32,816 nucleotides of DNA from Chloroflexota bacterium (GTDB taxonomy: Bacteria; Chloroflexota; Anaerolineae; UBA7937; B3-Chlor), in NCBI GenBank assembly GCA_030613785.1, contig JAUWLF010000046.1:1-32816 (forward strand), read 5' to 3'. The stretch's first letter is position 1. Each line of letters begins with the position of its first letter. The translations under genes and the position numbers were made by a program. This document shows, piece after piece, positions 15,275-23,161 of the stretch. Under the pieces are notes generated by a model. That model searched no databases, was not told the origin of the DNA, and was given only the letters and a program-made list of their open reading frames with translations.

Positions 15275-15390
15275 GTAGCCAAAACCCTCAGACCGCAGTT
15301 GTTGGCCGCTGGTCAGGCTCAGGACAGACTTGCTTCGTTAGAAAGTCGTAGTGTCAGTGCACACGTTCTTGCCATTCGCGGAGGCGCAAA

Positions 15391-15861
15391 ATGAGAGAGG
15401 CATTACAACTCAAGGTAGGTGACGTAGCTCCGGACTTCACACTGCCCGCGGTCGGGGATCAGAAGATCAGCCTGGCCGACTATCGGGGCAAACAGAACCT
15501 GGTGCTGGCGTTCCACCCTCTGGCCTGGACCTCGGTTTGAGAGGCCGAGATGGCCGCGTTCGAGGCCGAGAAGGGCAAGTTCGCGAGCCTTGATACCCAG
15601 GTTCTGGGTGTGAGCGTAGACAGTGTACCTACCAAGGCAGCGTGGGCCGAGTCCCTGGGGCTGAAATCGGTTCTGCTGTTGAGCGATTTCTGGCCCCATG
15701 GAGAGGTAGCCGAGCGGTACGGCATGTTGAGGGAGGAGGGCTTCGCCGAACGGGCCGTCTTCATTGTTGACAAGGAAGGGGTGATCAGGTTCTCCAAGGT
15801 ATACCCCCTTGGAGAGGTGCCGGACCTGATAGAACTCCTCCAGGTGTTGGGAGATCTATGA
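15391..15861 (+). CDS. Peroxiredoxin, probable selenoprotein (in-frame TGA at 15538-15540)
   Basis: This is a thioredoxin-fold peroxidase that reduces H2O2 and organic peroxides. The frame from ATG 15391 (GGAGGCG upstream) reads through to TGA 15859-15861 as 156 residues if the internal TGA is decoded. The N-terminal part has VGDVAPDFTLPAVGDQKISL, and the active site reads FHPLAWTSV-TGA-EAEM. The TGA is residue 50, exactly the peroxidatic Cys position of the motif P-x3-T-x2-C. The C-terminal part continues as normal AhpE/BCP-like sequence through GVSVDSVPTK and the conserved Arg in ERAVFIVDKEG. No cysteine occurs anywhere, so it would be a 1-Sec enzyme needing an outside reductant. The alternative is a nonsense mutation. 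Confidence 0.88.
15541..15568 (+). promoter_or_regulatory. Candidate bacterial SECIS element
   Basis: Directly after the TGA, UGGCC (15551-15555) can pair with GGCCG (15564-15568). The 8-base apical loop GCGUUCGA carries the exposed GU at 15558-15559, about 18 bases after the UGA. Bacterial SECIS loops lie close behind the codon and show such a G/GU. A second short stem, CUCGG/CCGAG (15531-15535 with 15545-15549), can hold the UGA itself. The call is by eye only. Confidence 0.5.
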
Positions 15862-15921
15862 TCAATACGCTGAGGCAGAGGCACAATTCATAAGTCTGGC
15901 ACGCAACCAAGAGGAGTGACC

Positions 15922-17679
15922 ATGCCAACAAGAGAGATGACCTTCAAGATAGGAGGGGAGGCCGGACAGGGAGTCGAGTCCAGCGGAGCAGGATTCGCCA
16001 AGGCTCTGGCCCGGGCGGGCTGGCACGTCTTTGGCATACAGGACTATTACTCTCGCATCCGCGGAGGGCACAACTTCTATCAGATCCGCGTCAGCGAGAA
16101 GCCCATCTACTCCCACACCGAGCGTGTAGACCTGGTATTGGCCTTGACCCAGGAGGCGGTCGATCGCCACTGCGACGAGGTGGCACCGGGCGGCGGCATC
16201 ATCTGCGAGGAGTGCCTCGAAGTAGACTGCGAGGCCTTGGAGGGAAGTGATGTAGCCTACTTCCCAGCGCCCTTGACCCAGATCGCCACGGAGCACGGAG
16301 GGGCCGAGGTGATGCGCAACACGGCGGCGCTGGGGGTGGCCGCTGGTCTGGTTGGCTTCCCATTCAAGGTCATGGCTGGCGTCATCGAGGACAACTTCGC
16401 CAGAAAGGGCAGCGAAGCCGTGAAGGGGAACCTGAAGGTGGCTGAGGCGGCGTACCGCTTCGCTGAGGATAACTACGCAGCCAAATTCGACTATCGACTG
16501 GACCGCATAGATGACGCGCCACCCAGGATGTTGATGGACGGCAATCAGGCCATAGCGCTGGGAGCTCTCCTCGCCGGCTGCAAGTTCGTTGCGGCCTATC
16601 CCATGACCCCCGCCACCTCTATCCTTCAGTGGATGGCTGCCCATGGGGAACGGTACGGGGTAGTGATCAAACACACCGAGGATGAGATAGCCGCGATTCT
16701 GATGCTGATCGGGGCCGCCCACATGGGAGTGCGAGCCATGGCTCCGACCTCGGGTGGAGGATTCTCGTTGATGACGGAGGCCCTGGGCCTGGCAGGGATC
16801 ACCGAGACGCCCATCGTCATCGTCGAGGCACAGCGTCCCGGCCCCGCGACCGGCTTGGCCACTCGTACTGAGCAAGGCGATCTGCTGTTTGTGTTGCACG
16901 CCTCGCAAGGCGAGTTCCCGCGCATCATCCTCTCGCCTGGCACCGTCGAGGAGTGCTTTGAAGCTGGCTGGCGGGCCTTTAACCTGGCGGAGAGGTACCA
17001 GTGCCCAGCCATCATCCTCAGCGATAACTTCCTGGCCAACTCAGTCCGCACCATAGAGATGGACGCCCTGGATTTCGCCGGGGTGGAGATAGATCGCGGG
17101 GAACTACTCACCGACGAGGACCTGAACCAGCTCCAGGGCGAATACCTGCGGTTCGCGTACACCGAATCCGGTGTCTCACCGAGAGCATTGCCTGGCCATC
17201 CGAAGGCGGTCTATCAAGCGACCGGGAACGAGCATGCGCCCGATGGGCATCTGACGGAGCAGCCCGAACCTCGGCGACTACAGGTGGAGAAGCGGCTGCG
17301 GAAGCTGGACACCGCTGCTCAGGAGATGGACGGTCCGCTCCACTACGGCCCGCCGGAGGCCGAGGTCACCTTGCTGGGATGGGGCTCCACCTACGGGCCG
17401 TTGCGAGAGGCAGTGGACCTCCTGAATTCGCAAGAAAGAGGCAAGGCCAACATGCTGCACATTCGGGAGGTGTGGCCCCTTCCGAGGGAGAAGGTGCAAG
17501 ACGCCCTGGGAGGTGCAAGGCGCATCGTGATGGTCGAGGGGAACGCAACGGGACAGATGGCGTTTCTCCTCAAGGCCCATGCCGGCTTGAAGATTGACCA
17601 TCACATCCGCAGGTACGACGGGCGCCCCTTCTCGCCGGAGTACATTCTGGCAGGCTTGAGGGAGGTGGAGAATGGTTGA
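15922..17679 (+). CDS. 2-oxoacid:acceptor oxidoreductase, fused gamma-alpha subunit (KorA-like)
   Basis: This 585-residue subunit belongs to a CoA-dependent 2-oxoacid:ferredoxin oxidoreductase. The N-terminal gamma domain (about 1-190) starts FKIGGEAGQGVESSG. The alpha domain begins near 205 with GNQAIALGALLAGCKFVAAYPMTPAT, the pyrimidine-binding region, and includes the VEAQRPGPATGLATRTEQGDL loop. The C-terminal domain III begins near VTLLGWGS. The ATG at 15922, after AGAGGAG, gives the usual family start. The beta subunit overlaps its end by eight bases. No separate ferredoxin-like delta subunit is present, as in two-subunit KorAB enzymes. It may act on 2-oxoglutarate or pyruvate and supplies low-potential electrons. 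Confidence 0.92.
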   Translation: MPTREMTFKIGGEAGQGVESSGAGFAKALARAGWHVFGIQDYYSRIRGGHNFYQIRVSEKPIYSHTERVDLVLALTQEAVDRHCDEVAPGGGIICEECLEVDCEALEGSDVAYFPAPLTQIATEHGGAEVMRNTAALGVAAGLVGFPFKVMAGVIEDNFARKGSEAVKGNLKVAEAAYRFAEDNYAAKFDYRLDRIDDAPPRMLMDGNQAIALGALLAGCKFVAAYPMTPATSILQWMAAHGERYGVVIKHTEDEIAAILMLIGAAHMGVRAMAPTSGGGFSLMTEALGLAGITETPIVIVEAQRPGPATGLATRTEQGDLLFVLHASQGEFPRIILSPGTVEECFEAGWRAFNLAERYQCPAIILSDNFLANSVRTIEMDALDFAGVEIDRGELLTDEDLNQLQGEYLRFAYTESGVSPRALPGHPKAVYQATGNEHAPDGHLTEQPEPRRLQVEKRLRKLDTAAQEMDGPLHYGPPEAEVTLLGWGSTYGPLREAVDLLNSQERGKANMLHIREVWPLPREKVQDALGGARRIVMVEGNATGQMAFLLKAHAGLKIDHHIRRYDGRPFSPEYILAGLREVENG

Positions 17680-18544
17680 GGTCAAAGAATATCAAAGCAC
17701 TGTACGCCCCACCTGGTGCAAGGGCTGTGGCGACTACGGCATCTGGAACGCCCTAAAGATCGCCCTCGCGGAACTAGATCTGGCACCCCACGAGGTCTTG
17801 ATGGTCAGTGGAATCGGCTGCGGCAGCAAGACGCCCGACTATACTCACGTCAACGGCCTCCACACCCTTCACGGTCGTTCCCTCCCCCCAGCCACAGGAG
17901 CGAGGCTGGCCAATCACGAGATGAAGGTCATCTGTGTACACGGCGATGGCGACGGCTACGGCATGGGCTTGGGACACATGATGCACGCCATACGGCGCAA
18001 CATAGGCATCACAGATGTGGTGCAGAACAACCGCGTGTACGGCCTGACCAAGGGTCAATACTCCCCCACCAGTCCGCCGGGATTCGTCAGCAAGACCTCA
18101 CCTGAGGGCGCCATTGATAGGCCCATCAACCCCTGGGCCCTGGCCCTGGCCGCAGGTGCCACCTTCATCGCGCGTGGGTTTCCTGCCGATCTCAGGCACT
18201 TGATCGAGGTCCTCAAGAAGGCCATACAGCACCACGGCTATGCCCTGGTGGATGTGCTCCAGCCCTGCGTCAGTTTCAATCGAGCTTACGCCTACACGTA
18301 CTACCAGCCTCGAGTCTACAAAGTAGAGGGGGAGCCAGGGTACGATCCAACCGATCGCGCGGCGGCGTGGGAACGGGCTCATGAGTGGGGCGAGCGCATC
18401 CCCATCGGAGTACTCTACCAGATCGAGGGAGTGCCTACCTACGAGGATCAGCTTTCCGTGTTGCGCGCCGGTCCCCTCGTCAAGCAAGGGTTCTGGCAAT
18501 GGACGCATGACGACTACGAGACCCTTAAGTCAGAGTTCCTCTAG
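17672..18544 (+). CDS. 2-oxoacid:ferredoxin oxidoreductase beta subunit (KorB-like)
   Basis: This 290-residue TPP- and 4Fe-4S-binding subunit partners the gene it overlaps. The cluster cysteines are visible as WCKGCGDYG (C16 and C19), GIGCGSK (about 50) and VLQPCVSFN (about 214), the KorB pattern. The TPP/Mg motif GDGDGYGMGLGH runs through to NN in VVQNNRVYGLTKGQYSPT. One common Asp of the DNxxYGLTKGQ block is Gln here (QNNRVYG). The ATG at 17672 follows GGGAGGTGG inside the alpha gene. The protein is cytoplasmic and passes electrons to ferredoxin or flavodoxin, possibly the flavodoxin at 13020. Confidence 0.93.
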   Translation: MVEVKEYQSTVRPTWCKGCGDYGIWNALKIALAELDLAPHEVLMVSGIGCGSKTPDYTHVNGLHTLHGRSLPPATGARLANHEMKVICVHGDGDGYGMGLGHMMHAIRRNIGITDVVQNNRVYGLTKGQYSPTSPPGFVSKTSPEGAIDRPINPWALALAAGATFIARGFPADLRHLIEVLKKAIQHHGYALVDVLQPCVSFNRAYAYTYYQPRVYKVEGEPGYDPTDRAAAWERAHEWGERIPIGVLYQIEGVPTYEDQLSVLRAGPLVKQGFWQWTHDDYETLKSEFL

Positions 18545-18598
18545 CTGTCTCGGCGGGACGCAGGAAGCCGCCGAAGCACGATACGAAGGAGAGAAGAG

Positions 18599-18841
18599 AT
18601 GCGCTACGGAACTGAAACCAAACTGGGACCCAAGGAGGTCCTGGACCTGGCAGAGAAGTATTTCGGGGAGGGAGGATTGGGGCTGGATATGACCTCCCGC
18701 GACGATTGCTGCGTGTCCCTCGAAGGCGGCGGGGGGCATGTCACCATCACCGTCACCGAGGGGAAGAAGACCGACGTGGACCTCCAAACCCGAGAGTGGG
18801 ATTACCAGGTCAAGCATTTCATGACGGAGGAACTTGGTTGA
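18599..18841 (+). CDS. Small hypothetical protein (80 residues)
   Basis: I do not recognise this family with certainty. The protein is small, acidic and soluble, with no signal or membrane segment. It begins MRYGTETKLGPKEVLDLAEK, has adjacent cysteines in DDCCVSLEGGGGHVTITV, and ends with strands (KTDVDLQTREWDYQVKHF) that suggest a compact alpha-beta fold, as in small proteins linked to polyketide-cyclase-like or ligand-binding folds. A good AAGGAGAG precedes the ATG, and it follows the KorB-like gene by 54 bases, so it may belong to that operon. Confidence 0.7.
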   Translation: MRYGTETKLGPKEVLDLAEKYFGEGGLGLDMTSRDDCCVSLEGGGGHVTITVTEGKKTDVDLQTREWDYQVKHFMTEELG

Positions 18842-18992
18842 GTTCCATGCGGAGTGGCCCCAAGGGCTAGTTTGGAGTTCGATGTGCGTCGCTGAGAGAT
18901 GGGAGCAGTGATCCTGAGAGCGATTCTGGGCTCGGCCTCGTGCCCCAACGAATAGGTAGATAAGAAGACAACATATAGCAGCACTAGGAGGG

Positions 18993-19535
18993 ATGATGGA
19001 GAAGGATGTACTGGATGTCATAAGGAAGCGCAGGACGATTCGCAGGTTCACCGACGAGGAGGTGACCGACGAGCAGGTGGAAACCATCTTGGAGATGGGT
19101 ATGTATGCCCCCACCTATATGAATCGTAAACCGTGGCATTTCGTGGTCATAAGAGACAAGGAGCTCCAGGAGCGACTGGGAGAAACCCTGAGCGTCCGTC
19201 CCTATGTCCAAGAGGCGTCGGTGGTGATCGCCGTCTACGGTGCTCCCGACATCTCAAGCACCTGGGATCTGGACGGCGCTGCGGCGATAGAGAACATGCT
19301 CATCGCGGCCACAGCCCTGGGCCTGGGAACCGCATGGGCTGGCAGCCGTGGGAACCTTGCCTGGAAGGAAGCTGAGGAGTTGATGCAGGCCGCCTTGAAG
19401 GTTCCAAGCGGCTTTCGTGCCCTTTCTCTGGTGTGCTTGGGCCACGAGGCGAAGACGGTGCCGCCCCACACCAAGGATGAGAGGTACGACAAGACCAGGG
19501 TCCACTACGGGGACTGGAGCACTTTGAATCTGTGA
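18993..19535 (+). CDS. Nitroreductase family protein (FMN)
   Basis: This 180-residue NAD(P)H-dependent flavin oxidoreductase has the FMN-binding start RKRRTIRRFTDEEV, YAPTYMNRKPWHFVVI for the phosphate and ring contacts, AAIENMLIAATALGLGTAWAG in the central helix, and a C-terminal LVCLGHEAK strand. It probably acts as a homodimer in the cytoplasm. TAGGAGGG lies immediately before two in-frame ATGs (18993 and 18996); the spacing suits 18996 slightly better. Its stop overlaps the GTG of the glutaredoxin-PDZ gene. The natural substrate is unknown; quinones, flavins or nitro-compounds are usual in the family. Confidence 0.9.
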   Translation: MMEKDVLDVIRKRRTIRRFTDEEVTDEQVETILEMGMYAPTYMNRKPWHFVVIRDKELQERLGETLSVRPYVQEASVVIAVYGAPDISSTWDLDGAAAIENMLIAATALGLGTAWAGSRGNLAWKEAEELMQAALKVPSGFRALSLVCLGHEAKTVPPHTKDERYDKTRVHYGDWSTLNL

Positions 19536-20053
19536 GCGAGGTTGTCGTCTACACAACGCCAACCTGCGGCTACTGTCACCAAGTAAAGCAATACCTCTCC
19601 CAACAGGGGCTGCCATTCACCGAGCATGACGTAGCCGCCGACTCCCAAGCTGCCGCCGAGATGGTGCGCCTCTCCGGACAGCGCGGAGTGCCCGTCGTCG
19701 CCATTGACGGCCAGGTGGTTGTCGGCTTCGACCGACCCCGGTTGGACCAACTGCTTGCTTCCCGCGGGGCAGAGCGTCCTGGCCTGGGCCTGTCAGTGGC
19801 CGATGCCAGCAGCATAGCCCGGAAGCGCGGCGCTGGGCCTGCCGAGGGAGCGTACGTCGGCAGAGTCAAGCCCTCGTCGCTGGGAGACAGGACGGGCCTC
19901 GTGAAAGGGGACGTGATCGTTGAACTGGCGGGGCGCCCCATACGCAACGCAGACCATCTGGAGGCCGCACTCTCAACACTGGGACCTGGGCAGTCGTTCT
20001 CTCTCGTCTACCTGCGCGACGGTCGGCGGGTGTCTACCCAGGTGACTCCGTAG
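19532..20053 (+). CDS. Glutaredoxin-PDZ fusion protein
   Basis: This 173-residue two-domain protein starts with a glutaredoxin/NrdH-like domain (1-75) with the redox pair TCGYC (C12, C15), the cis-Pro block GQRGVPVVAIDG and the closing GFDRPRLDQLL. A PDZ domain (about 85-173) of the HtrA/DegP type follows, with GAYVGRVKPSSLGDRTGLVKGDVIVELAGRPI. It has no signal peptide or membrane helix, so it is cytoplasmic. A thiol reductant tethered to a peptide-binding domain suggests delivery of electrons to a partner with a specific C-terminus, which is inference. The GTG at 19532 overlaps the nitroreductase stop. Confidence 0.87.
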   Translation: MSEVVVYTTPTCGYCHQVKQYLSQQGLPFTEHDVAADSQAAAEMVRLSGQRGVPVVAIDGQVVVGFDRPRLDQLLASRGAERPGLGLSVADASSIARKRGAGPAEGAYVGRVKPSSLGDRTGLVKGDVIVELAGRPIRNADHLEAALSTLGPGQSFSLVYLRDGRRVSTQVTP

Positions 20054-20083
20054 CGGGGCGGTACTCCTTGCAGGAGGTGAGAA

Positions 20084-20608
20084 GTGGCAACTGAGGATCT
20101 GGCCCGTGCGTTGGCAGCACTCGGTGTCGCCATCCAGACAGAGCAAGACGGCCTTGAGTTCTACAAACGGGCAGCCGAGAAGACCGGCGATCCCGGGGGC
20201 AAGGTTCTCTTCATCTCGCTGGCGGACGACGAGTTGGAGCATTTGCGCTTGGTCGAGGCCCAGAGAGAGGCGCTGGTGAACGAAGGACAATGGTTGCCTC
20301 AGCCAGAGATGGCCGCAGAGGCTCAGCCCGCGCAAGTCGAAGGCGCACCTATCTTCTCCCGTGACGCCCTGGCCGAGGACATCAACGCCTACACGTCTGA
20401 GCTGTCCGCTCTGCGCATGGCCTACCTGATAGAGAAAGACGCGGTCGCCTTCTACAGCAAGGCGGCCTCCGAGACGGACGATCCTGACGGCAAGGCGATG
20501 TACGAATACCTCGTCCACATGGAAAAGGAACATCAGCGAATTCTGGAGGACGAATACAACGCGCTGGCGAAGGAGTTCTGGAACACCATGGGTTTCGAAC
20601 CCTTCTAG
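20084..20608 (+). CDS. Rubrerythrin-like diiron protein lacking rubredoxin domain (erythrin)
   Basis: This 174-residue ferritin-like protein carries one complete diiron site. The ligands are E in IQTEQDGLEFY (helix A), DELEH (ExxH, helix B), E in YLIEKDAVAFY (helix C) and MEKEH (ExxH, helix D). An Ala/Pro/Gln-rich linker of about 35 residues separates the two helix pairs. No C-terminal rubredoxin domain is present, so an outside rubredoxin would be needed. The GTG at 20084 follows AGGAGGTGA. It forms a pair with the next gene, 33 bases downstream, and the two look like old duplicates. A peroxidase or iron-handling role is inferred from family. Confidence 0.86.
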   Translation: MATEDLARALAALGVAIQTEQDGLEFYKRAAEKTGDPGGKVLFISLADDELEHLRLVEAQREALVNEGQWLPQPEMAAEAQPAQVEGAPIFSRDALAEDINAYTSELSALRMAYLIEKDAVAFYSKAASETDDPDGKAMYEYLVHMEKEHQRILEDEYNALAKEFWNTMGFEPF

Positions 20609-20641
20609 GGCGACACTCGCGAGATACCTACGGAGGAACAG

Positions 20642-21175
20642 ATGAAAGAGGATACCGCCGCCGCGCTCTCGGTTCTGCGGGAAGCTGTACGTAATGAGTT
20701 GGACGGAAAGGCGATGTACTTGCAGGCTGCGGAGAGAACGAATGATGAGTTGGGCAAGGGCATGTTTCGTTCCTTCGCCAAGGAGGAGGAGCAGCACATA
20801 CACGTCCTGCACGTGCAGTACGCCCAGGTGAACGAATCCCACGAATGGGTTGACCTGGACGCGGCCAGGCAAGAGCCGCGCGACCCCGAGCTTGTCCTCT
20901 TCCCCCAAGAGGAGGGCGAGGTCAAGGAGATCATCCCAGTTGGCACCAGCGATCTGGAAGCACTGAAGATAGCGATGGACTTCGAGAACCGGGCGGTGCG
21001 CATGTACGAGCAGGCCGCCTCGGACACGGAAGATCCTACCGCCCAGGCCTTCTATCGCGAGCTAGCGGAGTGGGAAGGCAAACACTACGAAATCCTGGAC
21101 AACAGCCACGATTATCTTGCCAACGAAGGAGAGTGGTACTTTCAGGAACAGGAGATGCCCTTCTACATAGGCTAG
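20642..21175 (+). CDS. Rubrerythrin-like diiron protein lacking rubredoxin domain (second of pair)
   Basis: This 177-residue ferritin-like protein is a paralogue of the preceding one. The diiron ligands are E in VRNELDGKAMY, KEEEQH (ExxH), E in MDFENRAVRMY and WEGKH (ExxH). The C-terminus reads YEILDNSHDYLANEGEWYF and ends MPFYIG. The last part of this gene reappears, decayed and fused to a foreign 5' end, at 26504-26598. The stop codon lies inside the first bases of the 125-bp direct repeat at 21172. GGAGG precedes the ATG. The protein is cytoplasmic, with a probable peroxide or iron detoxification role. Confidence 0.87.
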   Translation: MKEDTAAALSVLREAVRNELDGKAMYLQAAERTNDELGKGMFRSFAKEEEQHIHVLHVQYAQVNESHEWVDLDAARQEPRDPELVLFPQEEGEVKEIIPVGTSDLEALKIAMDFENRAVRMYEQAASDTEDPTAQAFYRELAEWEGKHYEILDNSHDYLANEGEWYFQEQEMPFYIG

Positions 21176-21296
21176 GGCCTCGCCTTAAAGGCACGCAGGT
21201 GCGGGCGAACTCGTGACACCCCAGGGCGGACCCGACATCCCGGGAGAGACCTCCACGGAAGTCGGGTCCTTCGCTGCGTGCCAAGCGCCCGTGATG
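21172..21296 (+). repeat. 125-bp direct repeat, copy 1
   Basis: Begins CTAGGGCCTCGCCT, overlapping the stop of the diiron protein, and ends GTGATG. Copy 2 lies at 23162-23286 with the same length and few differences. The core can fold: GGACCCGAC (21229-21237) pairs with GTCGGGTCC about 24 bases later, around a TCCCGGGA palindrome. After it, 21297-21388 holds no gene I can see. Confidence 0.85.
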
Positions 21297-21388
21297 GACA
21301 GCCCAGGGCTGCGGCTGACGATTTGGATGGTGAGGGAGGCTGGTTCGTGAGATTGCCTTGAGGTGCAGTTTGGCGTCGACAACGACGC

Positions 21389-21417
21389 TTGCCGATTTCG
21401 CCTGCTGGTGATACAAT
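21389..21417 (+). promoter_or_regulatory. Possible sigma-70 promoter
   Basis: TTGCCG (21389-21394) and TACAAT (21412-21417) with a 17-base spacer. It lies just before a strong terminator hairpin, so any transcript would start within the hairpin. It could drive the lipoprotein gene at 21618 or be chance. Confidence 0.4.
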
Positions 21418-21420
21418 GAC

Positions 21421-21448
21421 GGCCGCGAGTGCTACTCGCGGCCCTTTT
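21421..21448 (+). terminator. Rho-independent terminator
   Basis: GGCCGCGAG (21421-21429) and CTCGCGGCC (21435-21443) form a 9-bp GC-rich stem with loop TGCTA, followed by CTTTTG. It ends the long redox gene run finishing at 21175 and separates it from the lipoprotein gene. Confidence 0.75.
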
Positions 21449-21617
21449 GCTGTGGATGGCCATGCACAGCGAAGGGGATGGCACAGGTCGAAGGGCGCTC
21501 AGTCGAACTAGAGGAAGGACGAGGGAGTGTTATTCCTATTCGGCAAGGGCGCTCTCGATGGAATACCTGGCGTGCAAGAACCCTAGACAACAAAGAGGTA
21601 GAAGGAGGAGGTGGAGA

Positions 21618-22562
21618 ATGAAGAAATTCTCTCTCGTACTCACAGTTGTGCTCATTACGGTGCTTGGCTGCGCACCTGGAGCCGCCCCCACTCCTACAGC
21701 GGTCGCGCCAATCAGCACACCCACACCGACATTCGTGCAACCGACACCCGCCTACACGGTGGAGGTGACCAAAGACGTCGAGTACGTGACGCTGCTGGCG
21801 CCGGACGCGCCTGTTCAGAAGCTCGATGTATACGCGCCCACTGAGCCGGGGCCCTGGCCAGTTGTGGTTGTCCACCACTCAGGCTACCAAACCAAGGACA
21901 ACCCGATGTACTCGTCCCTCGCCGAAGAGCTAGCCGGGCGGGGGCTGGTGGTCTTCGTCCCGCAAAGGCGTACGACGTGTGCGACGCTTTTCGAGTGCGC
22001 TGAGAACAACGGCGCGGAGCTCCTCGAGGTCTACGAGTCATGGGCCTGCGCAGTTCGCTTTGCCCGGGAAAGGGCCGCGGATTATGGCGGGGATGCAGGG
22101 CGGGTAACGGTGTTCGGCCATGGAAGTGCAGGGCTGGAATCGGCGTTGATGGGAGACGACCTGCAGCAGTCGTGGGAGGAGGTCGTCTCGCACCGGGGAG
22201 GTCCGCCACCGCAGACGGACTGCGTGGCGGGCGGGGTCTCTGCCGGTGCTGACGCGTTCGTAGCGTATGGTGGGGAGTACGAGTGGTACGAGGCTCTTAG
22301 GGACAGAGACCCTGAACTATGGGAATTGACCAGTTACTTCGCCCTCATTGGCAGGGATCCGAGCCTTCGCGTTCATCTCGTCTTTGGGGAACTGGCGAAC
22401 CCAAGCTATATCGAGAGGGCCGGTAAACTCCACGAGGCCCTGGTGGACGCGGGGTATGATGCTACGCTGACGATACTGCCTGGGGAGAAATGGCAAATCC
22501 CATCTTCGGGTCCTCAACGCGAGGCATTCATCCAAGTGATACTGGAGGAGGCCAGCCGGTGA
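21618..22562 (+). CDS. Lipoprotein, alpha/beta-hydrolase (esterase-like)
   Basis: This 314-residue exported protein begins MKKFSLVLTVVLITVLGC, a lipoprotein signal with the lipid-bearing Cys at 18, then a Thr/Pro-rich linker (about 20-50). The hydrolase core follows: the first strand VVVVHHSGY near the oxyanion region, then the nucleophile elbow GHGSAG (Ser about 174). The usual late Gly-His catalytic histidine is not obvious, because the C-terminal block reads LPGEKWQIP. It may be a degenerate or non-catalytic member. The ATG at 21618 is chosen over upstream starts because it has a strong GGAGGAGG site and gives the signal peptide. It lies within the segment bounded by the 125-bp repeats. 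Confidence 0.75.
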   Translation: MKKFSLVLTVVLITVLGCAPGAAPTPTAVAPISTPTPTFVQPTPAYTVEVTKDVEYVTLLAPDAPVQKLDVYAPTEPGPWPVVVVHHSGYQTKDNPMYSSLAEELAGRGLVVFVPQRRTTCATLFECAENNGAELLEVYESWACAVRFARERAADYGGDAGRVTVFGHGSAGLESALMGDDLQQSWEEVVSHRGGPPPQTDCVAGGVSAGADAFVAYGGEYEWYEALRDRDPELWELTSYFALIGRDPSLRVHLVFGELANPSYIERAGKLHEALVDAGYDATLTILPGEKWQIPSSGPQREAFIQVILEEASR

Positions 22563-22653
22563 TTCCGGTGTGAAGCCGGCGCCATTGTAGCGGCCCCTTG
22601 ACTGGGACGACACTTGGCCACTGTCGTTCCTGGCTCCCCTTGCCTCGACCGGT

Positions 22654-23157
22654 TTGGCCCCTGCGCCAAGGGCTCTAGCGCCTGGACTGAAACTGGACGT
22701 CCTGGGCCGGTACGCCGTCGAAGCGCAGTTGGCACCGGTGGATGACCCACGTCTTGGTCGGCCGCCTCGCGGCAGGGCAGGACCCGGGAAAGGGCGCACT
22801 ATCTCGCTCCACCCTCAGGAAGAGTTGCCGCAAGAGGCTCGGAGGTTCCAGGAGAGCGAAGCCTACGCGCTCTACCGCCAGTTCCGGCAGGCAGCTGAGT
22901 ACCGCCTTACTCGCCTGGTGCAGCTTGGGATGCGCGATGCACGCTACTTTGGGCGAGCAAAGACGTTGTTCCAGGCACTCATGGCAGCCACTGTAGCCAA
23001 TCTCACGCTGGTGGCGTCCAATATAGGACAGTTGCAAGGCGTAGACCAGCTTTGGTCTCCCTGTCTTTCTTTTCTCCGTCACGCTTACGACGCTGTTCAA
23101 AGATGGCTCCGTTCACCAATCGCCTTCGGACCTGCCCCAATACGGGTTTTGGGCTAG
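22654..23157 (+). pseudogene. IS1182-type transposase, 3' remnant
   Basis: The frame encodes only the C-terminal part of a DDE transposase. GRTISLHPQEELPQEAR is followed by a helix with the probable catalytic Glu (AAEYRLTRLVQLGMRDARYF) and GRAKTLFQALMAATVANLTL, the standard end of IS1182-like transposases. The N-terminal two thirds, with the DNA-binding part and the first two catalytic acids, are missing. Homology fades before about 22780, so the TTG at 22654 is only an open-frame limit. No terminal inverted repeats were found. Adjacent bases 22563-22653 show nothing else. Confidence 0.75.
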
Positions 23158-23161
23158 CCTC

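Noticed and set aside
22654..23157. Complete insertion sequence
   Set aside because: Only the C-terminal third of a transposase is present and no terminal inverted repeats or target duplication could be found.
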